Under the pieces are notes generated by a model. It had not been told where the DNA came from. It made no database searches and saw only the letters and a program-made list of their open reading frames with translations. Position numbers and translations under genes: made by a program. DNA of 64,000 nucleotides. It comes from Mactra quadrangularis (lineage: Eukaryota > Mollusca > Bivalvia > Venerida > Mactridae). Location of the stretch: positions 28,651,866-28,715,865 of the forward strand of contig CM046298.1 in assembly GCA_025267735.1 (NCBI GenBank). The letters are read 5' to 3'. Position 1 is the first letter of the stretch, and the number at the start of each line of letters is the position of its first letter. Positions 59,061-64,000 of the stretch are shown here, in pieces.

Positions 59061-61197
59061 ATCGTTAACTGTATATACATATGAATATCGAATCTGTTTC
59101 TGGCAATTAATTGTTTTCTTTAGTACCTAATAGCAAGTCGAGCTAAAATTCCAAAAACTGAATCCTCGTTTTTACGCCCCAACGAGTTTGACGTCGTCAT
59201 GAATCTGGGCGGCAATAAATGTGTACATCATTTTATATTGTATTAACAACAGGTCAAACAGCTCGAGCATTTAACTATTCGAATGACAACATTCTAAGAG
59301 TGACAATTTAATATTGTAAATGTTAAGCGAACAAAACCATTTCGCGAAATGGTAATTCACCGAAAAGGTCGGACGGACTACAACTTCAAATTCATTGGAA
59401 AACGTAGGCCAGTCTTTGGATTTTTAGCCTGACAGGACCAATAAAGGAAGGTTTATGCCAGGTTAATGTTAACATTATTATACCAGCGATAAGGAGATAT
59501 TTAACTGCTACAGCTTCAAGTTACTAGAAAGTAATTGTGTACAAGCCGAGAGTATGAGTAAGATTTGTTTTGCTTCCAACATCATATTACAATTTTTAAA
59601 TGTTTTTATGCGGACTAGATAAATTTTCATAGAGCTTGATACTTATAATATGAGAGCGTATACAATCATGGCATGTAAATACAGCACATGAACAACTAAA
59701 ATTAAGTAACATAAAAGGGACACCCAAACTTATCTTTACACCATTTACAATGCAGAGAAAGGTACATTTAACTATCAGTATAACATATACCAAACCATGG
59801 TATACACCTCTGGAATTTATTTATTTTCAGTGTGCATACCCTAACTTGGTATAAGTTGTAAGGATAGTTCGAGAACACATTCTCTAGCTTGAAGAAGTAA
59901 CAGTTATTTATCTCCGAAATAGAAAAGAAAGACAAACACTCAGAAAGCACACCATGTCGTAGAGCAATTTCTGCTCAGGTATGCTTAAAGACCGTGCAGT
60001 TGTAGTTTAATAGATATAAAATACATTAAATAACTGATATTGTAGTATTATGTACAAGTACATAAATAATGTCTATAAATGTTGGTTTGTTTCTTGACAT
60101 CTTGTGGATTCATACACTGACATTTTCATCACACTCACGATGCTCTAATTTCATATAAACCTGTAAAAATAATAAAAGCAAAGTTTATTACGACGATTTA
60201 GTAAAGAATCCCACTGATATCAATTACAATTAGAAACACATTTTTTATAACATAGTTAATGCTTAGAGAAGATTTCTAAAATAACATTTTTTGACAAACT
60301 TAGCGAGAGTCCGATATTACCTACGCCGAATAATAAATTGAGAGGCTTATTGCAAACACCTCAACACACGCAGTACTTGCTTAGTCGACAAAACATTTAC
60401 ATGTATAGTGTGTTTGACTCATAATCGAACAATTGCCTATGACCATAGACATGGTTTTGTATTAGGAGGAATTCCGTTTTCATGATGAACAAAACTTCTA
60501 TACTTAGACAAATACATTGCTGTTAATGATGATGTGTATGAACTATGAACTAGAAACTCTATACACATTTGAATACGGAATGTATCATATAACATGCAAT
60601 TCACAATACTATTTCTAATGAAAGACACAAAATCGACAGTTCATGTGTATGGGAGGGTTCAGATTGAAAGTATTTGCCTATGTGGCACATGAAACATATA
60701 CACATGCCAATATCATTGTACCAGTTATTGGTAAAAGTCTAAAGGCTGAAAGTCAGACATTTCTGAAAGCGTATCGATAGCTCATTATAGATATATTGCT
60801 TTCATAGATTTGCATATTGAACATTCATTTTATCACTTTTTTAAATAAGAAATGTATTTTAGTCACAGTTGCCAGAATTGCCAGAACACCACACAACAGG
60901 ATTAAAATTCAATCATAAATTGAGTTCAGGTGGCACATGAACTGATTTCAAAATAGTCCCCATTGACCAATAACTTGCATAATGAACTACATGTATGATC
61001 GTGTTTTTTGTTCATGGGCCACATACAAAACAAATCTGAGATTTCCCATTCGAATGAACTGTCGATATTCTGGTAAGTGAAAATGGAGATTGTATGGCGA
61101 TAAAGCGATTGAAATATTATACAATGAATATATTCCAAATTCAAATAATACGGGGTTTTTGTAATGCACTTTGTCCATGAAGTTATCAATCAATTGT
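59061..61197. other. Gene-free interval
   Basis: Several short frames occur here on the minus strand, but none has recognised motifs or good flanking splice sites. GAATACGGAATGTATCATAT near 60572 resembles ATGGAACGTATCATACGGAA near 20590, hinting at a dispersed repeat. Confidence 0.4.
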
Positions 61198-62518
61198 CAG
61201 TTAACTATACATGTCTATTCATGGCATAATAACAAGTTTATTCGGGGAATAAACAGCTCCTAATTTAGATGTCTATTGAGAAGTATAATCGTGAAAACAT
61301 AATAATGTATTCAAAAACAAATTCAAGAGTCCGTTGTCGCAGCGCCGAACTAAGCTGTTTATTAAAAAGTCTATTCACAAAACTTGACTTGGCTATGCGT
61401 TCTAATCTATTTGCAAAATTGCAGCAATGTATTCCGGGGAGAATTAAAATTCGATTAATGCATTTCCGAACAACACTTCTGACAGCTTTTCATTTAGCCC
61501 AAAACAATCATGGGATTAAGTCAGAAGGAATGAAGACGTTTGTACGAAGACATTACTGAAAAGTGTCAATGATTCCTAGGTTTGTCCTTATGTTTTGTGA
61601 TTTTATCATAATTATATCACATGCAATAAAACCGCAAGGTTATTATATCAAAGAACAGTTGACTATTAAATCTGTCAGACTTAATTAATCTCAGTCTTCT
61701 GTAAACTCTTTTTAAAGATCAATACGATGAAATGGTAGGAAATAATTAATGCTAAATTAATATACACATTCTTGTAAAACAGTTTTTACAGATATCTAAA
61801 TTAACATATTGACGCATACACAGTAATTCTTAAGATTCTGAATAGATTTTAAACGCACGACCCAAATTTTTATTAAAATTTAATGTAGATTTCTGAATAG
61901 TACAACGTTTTTGCAAGTATACTTCCGAGTAGACTTCTGAACGAGCAGCCGTTTATGCGGCTCGATACCAATAGACTAAAACGGAATTTTAGCTATCTGA
62001 AAGAATAGAAAAAGTATTTGCGTTTTGTTTCGTGAAATTGTGTCTAAAGGAATAAGAACTCCACTCTAGTGGGCAAAAACACGTACGGGCTTTAAAATCG
62101 ATTCATCGTTTTGAGTCCGTTAAAATTTCCACGCAGGAAAGAAATAAACAAGATCGAGCAAAAACAGTTTCTGTTAACACGTGAACATGCATCTGTATAG
62201 ATGTTTGAATAAGCAGCTGTTTTAGGTACTGCATCAATAGACTTTTAGATTAAGTTAAGAACGCTTAGGTATTTTTTGGCGAATAGACGTCTGAATAGAT
62301 TTTTTAATAATCAGCTGTTTATTTTGTGCTGCACTATTAAACTTTTGGATGAAAGTATAACATACGTATAGTTATATTTTGGCGAATTGACTTCTGAAAA
62401 GATTACTGAATAATCAGCTGTTCATTTCGCAATGCACTAATATAAATTTAAATTATTTATTGAACGCATAGATAGTTATATTTTGCAAAATAATTCTGTA
62501 TATATGCCTAAGGAATGA

Positions 62519-62638
62519 TTGTTGGGTTTAACGCCGTAGCAACATATTGTATAGGTCATATAACGGTGGTCAGTTAACCTACTCACTCCTCCGGGAAAGG
62601 CTAAATAACTGGAATTAGCTGTTAACCAACTGTGCTCT
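62519..62638 (-). mobile_element. SINE family B, 3' fragment
   Basis: TTGGGTTTAACGCCGTAGCA and TCATATAACGGTGGTCAGTT match family B; truncated after about 120 bp. It is nested in the fold-back element at 61198-63072. Confidence 0.75.
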
Positions 62639-62710
62639 CGCAAATAAACAATATATACTTTGAATATACTTTTTGATCAGCAGCTGTTTTCAGCCCTTCG
62701 CTTTAAAAAA

Positions 62711-62876
62711 TAGGGCCCGTTTCATCAACACATCGCTCACCTGTTTTTCGGCGATATATCGCCAGTTTTAAATAATCTCGCCATTTGCGTTTCATCAAAT
62801 CGTAATGTGGCAAGTTGCGATCGGCGATGGCGATGAACACATGCGAGCGATTTTAAATTTTGATGAAACGGGCCTA
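62711..62876. mobile_element. MITE with TAGGGCCCGTTTCATCAA ends
   Basis: TAGGGCCCGTTTCATCAA at the left is inverted as TTGATGAAACGGGCCTA at the right; 166 bp. Ends of this GGGCC..TTTCATCAA type are reminiscent of PIF/Harbinger MITEs, which is an inference. Confidence 0.85.
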
Positions 62877-63072
62877 ACCCATTCGTAAACAGTCAGGGAC
62901 GATTATGGTTGGCTTTAAAAATCTGAAAGGTTTTCTAAATGCATTTCACAAAAAAACTTACATTAACTTCTGAATAAGCAGCTGTGTACTCAGCAATTGG
63001 TCGATAGACTTCTGCATAAATTTCTGAATAAACAACTGTTAATTCCTGAATGAACTTCTGAATAGTTAACTG

Positions 63073-64000
63073 AAAACGGATGGACTTAATGGTCGCTTAT
63101 TACATGCGACCGGTATACTTAACCAACTATCAGAATTTTATATTAATAGGATAATAAATTATAAACAGCAATACGAATCAAGCCGTAGCACCAGACCGCA
63201 GTTCGAACCAAATTGTGGTAGTCCTAAGTCTGAGTGAACATAATTTATATTTGATCAAAGTTTCTGGGAATTTCAATGTACTTACCACTGGAAGTTATAT
63301 CTTATTGTGCTGTATCCATATAGTCTTAAACCCAACTCAAAATGGAACCAATTTGGTCTATTATTATTAGTCTGAATCCGTAGACATCCGTCACAACCTA
63401 AAATGTATAACATACAGGAATACTAACCATACGAAATGTTTCTTCACTACATGTACTCAGTTGCTGAATATTTGAATAAAAGGATGCAGTGAGTATCCAG
63501 TTTTCATGAATAAACTTAAGAATGAATTCTATAACAAACTCAAGTGTTTTGCCACTAAATAGTAAGTCAATGCAGTCAGTCAGAATGAATGTTATATGAT
63601 CATAATTATGAAAATACATATAATGTATCAAAATAAAACATCATTGTGTTTTATGATAAACTCAAAAGCCACAAACTCAAATTTCACTTGACTTAACAGT
63701 TCATGTACAGATTCAAATCAATACAATTGAATTAAACTTATCAAAACTTGCTATCAGCTTTATTTGGTAAAATTGTAACAATAATTAAATTAGCAAAAAT
63801 AATGATCAAAATAAATAAGTTTGAGTACAAAATTGAGTTTTTCGTGTAAGTGGGATTAGTTTTTACTGTGAATTACCTTATATAATTGACTTGTATGAAT
63901 TTCTTGATCCATACGGATACATGTATCAGTCAGAATCTGAAATAGACAAAACACGAGAAAAGAAACCCGAAAGAAATATGTTTTTGTTAATAACATGTAC
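63073..64000. other. Right edge of the window, uncertain content
   Basis: AT-rich. An exon-like segment at 63397-63286 (minus) has a good acceptor (ATACATTTTAG) and donor (G|GTAAGT), with one open frame beginning CDGCLRIQTNNNRPN, but its phase and family are unclear, so it is not called as a gene. Confidence 0.3.

Larger units (their letters stand above)
61198..63072. mobile_element. Older fold-back element related to 49292-53929
   Basis: CAGTTAACTATACATGTCTA at the left is inverted at the right (ACTTCTGAATAGTTAACTG). The left arm carries AAAAAGTCTATTCACAAAAC-type repeats, and the right arm carries GAATAGACGTCTGAATAGAT and CAGCTGTTTATT repeats. It is more diverged than the 49-kb element and interrupted by a SINE fragment and a MITE. 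Confidence 0.75.

Noticed and set aside
63286..63397. Exon-like segment reading CDGCLRIQTNNNRPN on the minus strand
   Set aside because: The splice sites are attractive, but only one frame is open, by a margin that chance could explain, no matching neighbour exon was found in a consistent phase, and the family is not recognised.

Overview
The window is eukaryotic, AT-rich, intron-rich animal DNA, most likely from a bivalve mollusc. That is an inference from a secreted multi-ShKT/mucin protein, many tRNA-derived SINEs, abundant small hairpin transposons and no dense coding. I see no prokaryotic gene structure, no rRNA and no CRISPR array.

One protein-coding gene is supported. It lies on the minus strand, from a start codon at 46067 to a stop at 1948. 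I assembled 19 coding exons by reading the reverse complement for acceptors, donors and reading phase. Every internal exon is a multiple of three and has phase 1 at both ends, and all junctions keep one frame. The predicted protein has about 725 residues: a signal peptide, eight six-cysteine ShKT domains (one per exon), Pro/Thr/Ser linkers in small exons, and a central 609-bp mucin-like exon. It should be a secreted, probably O-glycosylated extracellular or mucus protein. The Lys-Tyr channel-blocking pair of ShK toxins is absent from all eight domains.

The most striking structure is a 4-kb minisatellite at 3438-7449. Its 56-bp unit is the 3' end of the seventh ShKT exon plus its 5' splice site, so about 70 near-perfect donor sites (GTAAGT) follow each other, each preceded by coding sequence for the end of a ShKT domain. 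A block of roughly 2.13 kb inside the array is itself duplicated.

The introns, and the gene-free 46.1-64 kb region, are filled with non-autonomous mobile DNA: a four-copy MITE family with TIRs of about 30 bp, hAT-like and Tc1/mariner-derived MITEs, four SINE families, a decayed non-LTR reverse-transcriptase tail, and several fold-back elements. The largest fold-back is 4.6 kb (49292-53929), with 150-bp terminal inverted repeats and arms built from degenerate GAATAGACTT-type repeats. An older relative lies at 61198-63072. Other tandem arrays have periods of 25, 29, 32 and 70 bp.

Layout: 1-1947 is downstream flank with a MITE end and a hairpin; 1948-15046 holds the 3' half of the gene and the splice-donor array; 15047-26131 holds small linker exons among repeats; 26132-36000 holds two linker exons and three ShKT exons; 36000-44800 is a long intron with fold-back, hAT-like and SINE insertions; 44836-46067 holds the first ShKT exon and the signal-peptide exon; 46068-64000 has repeats and no convincing gene.
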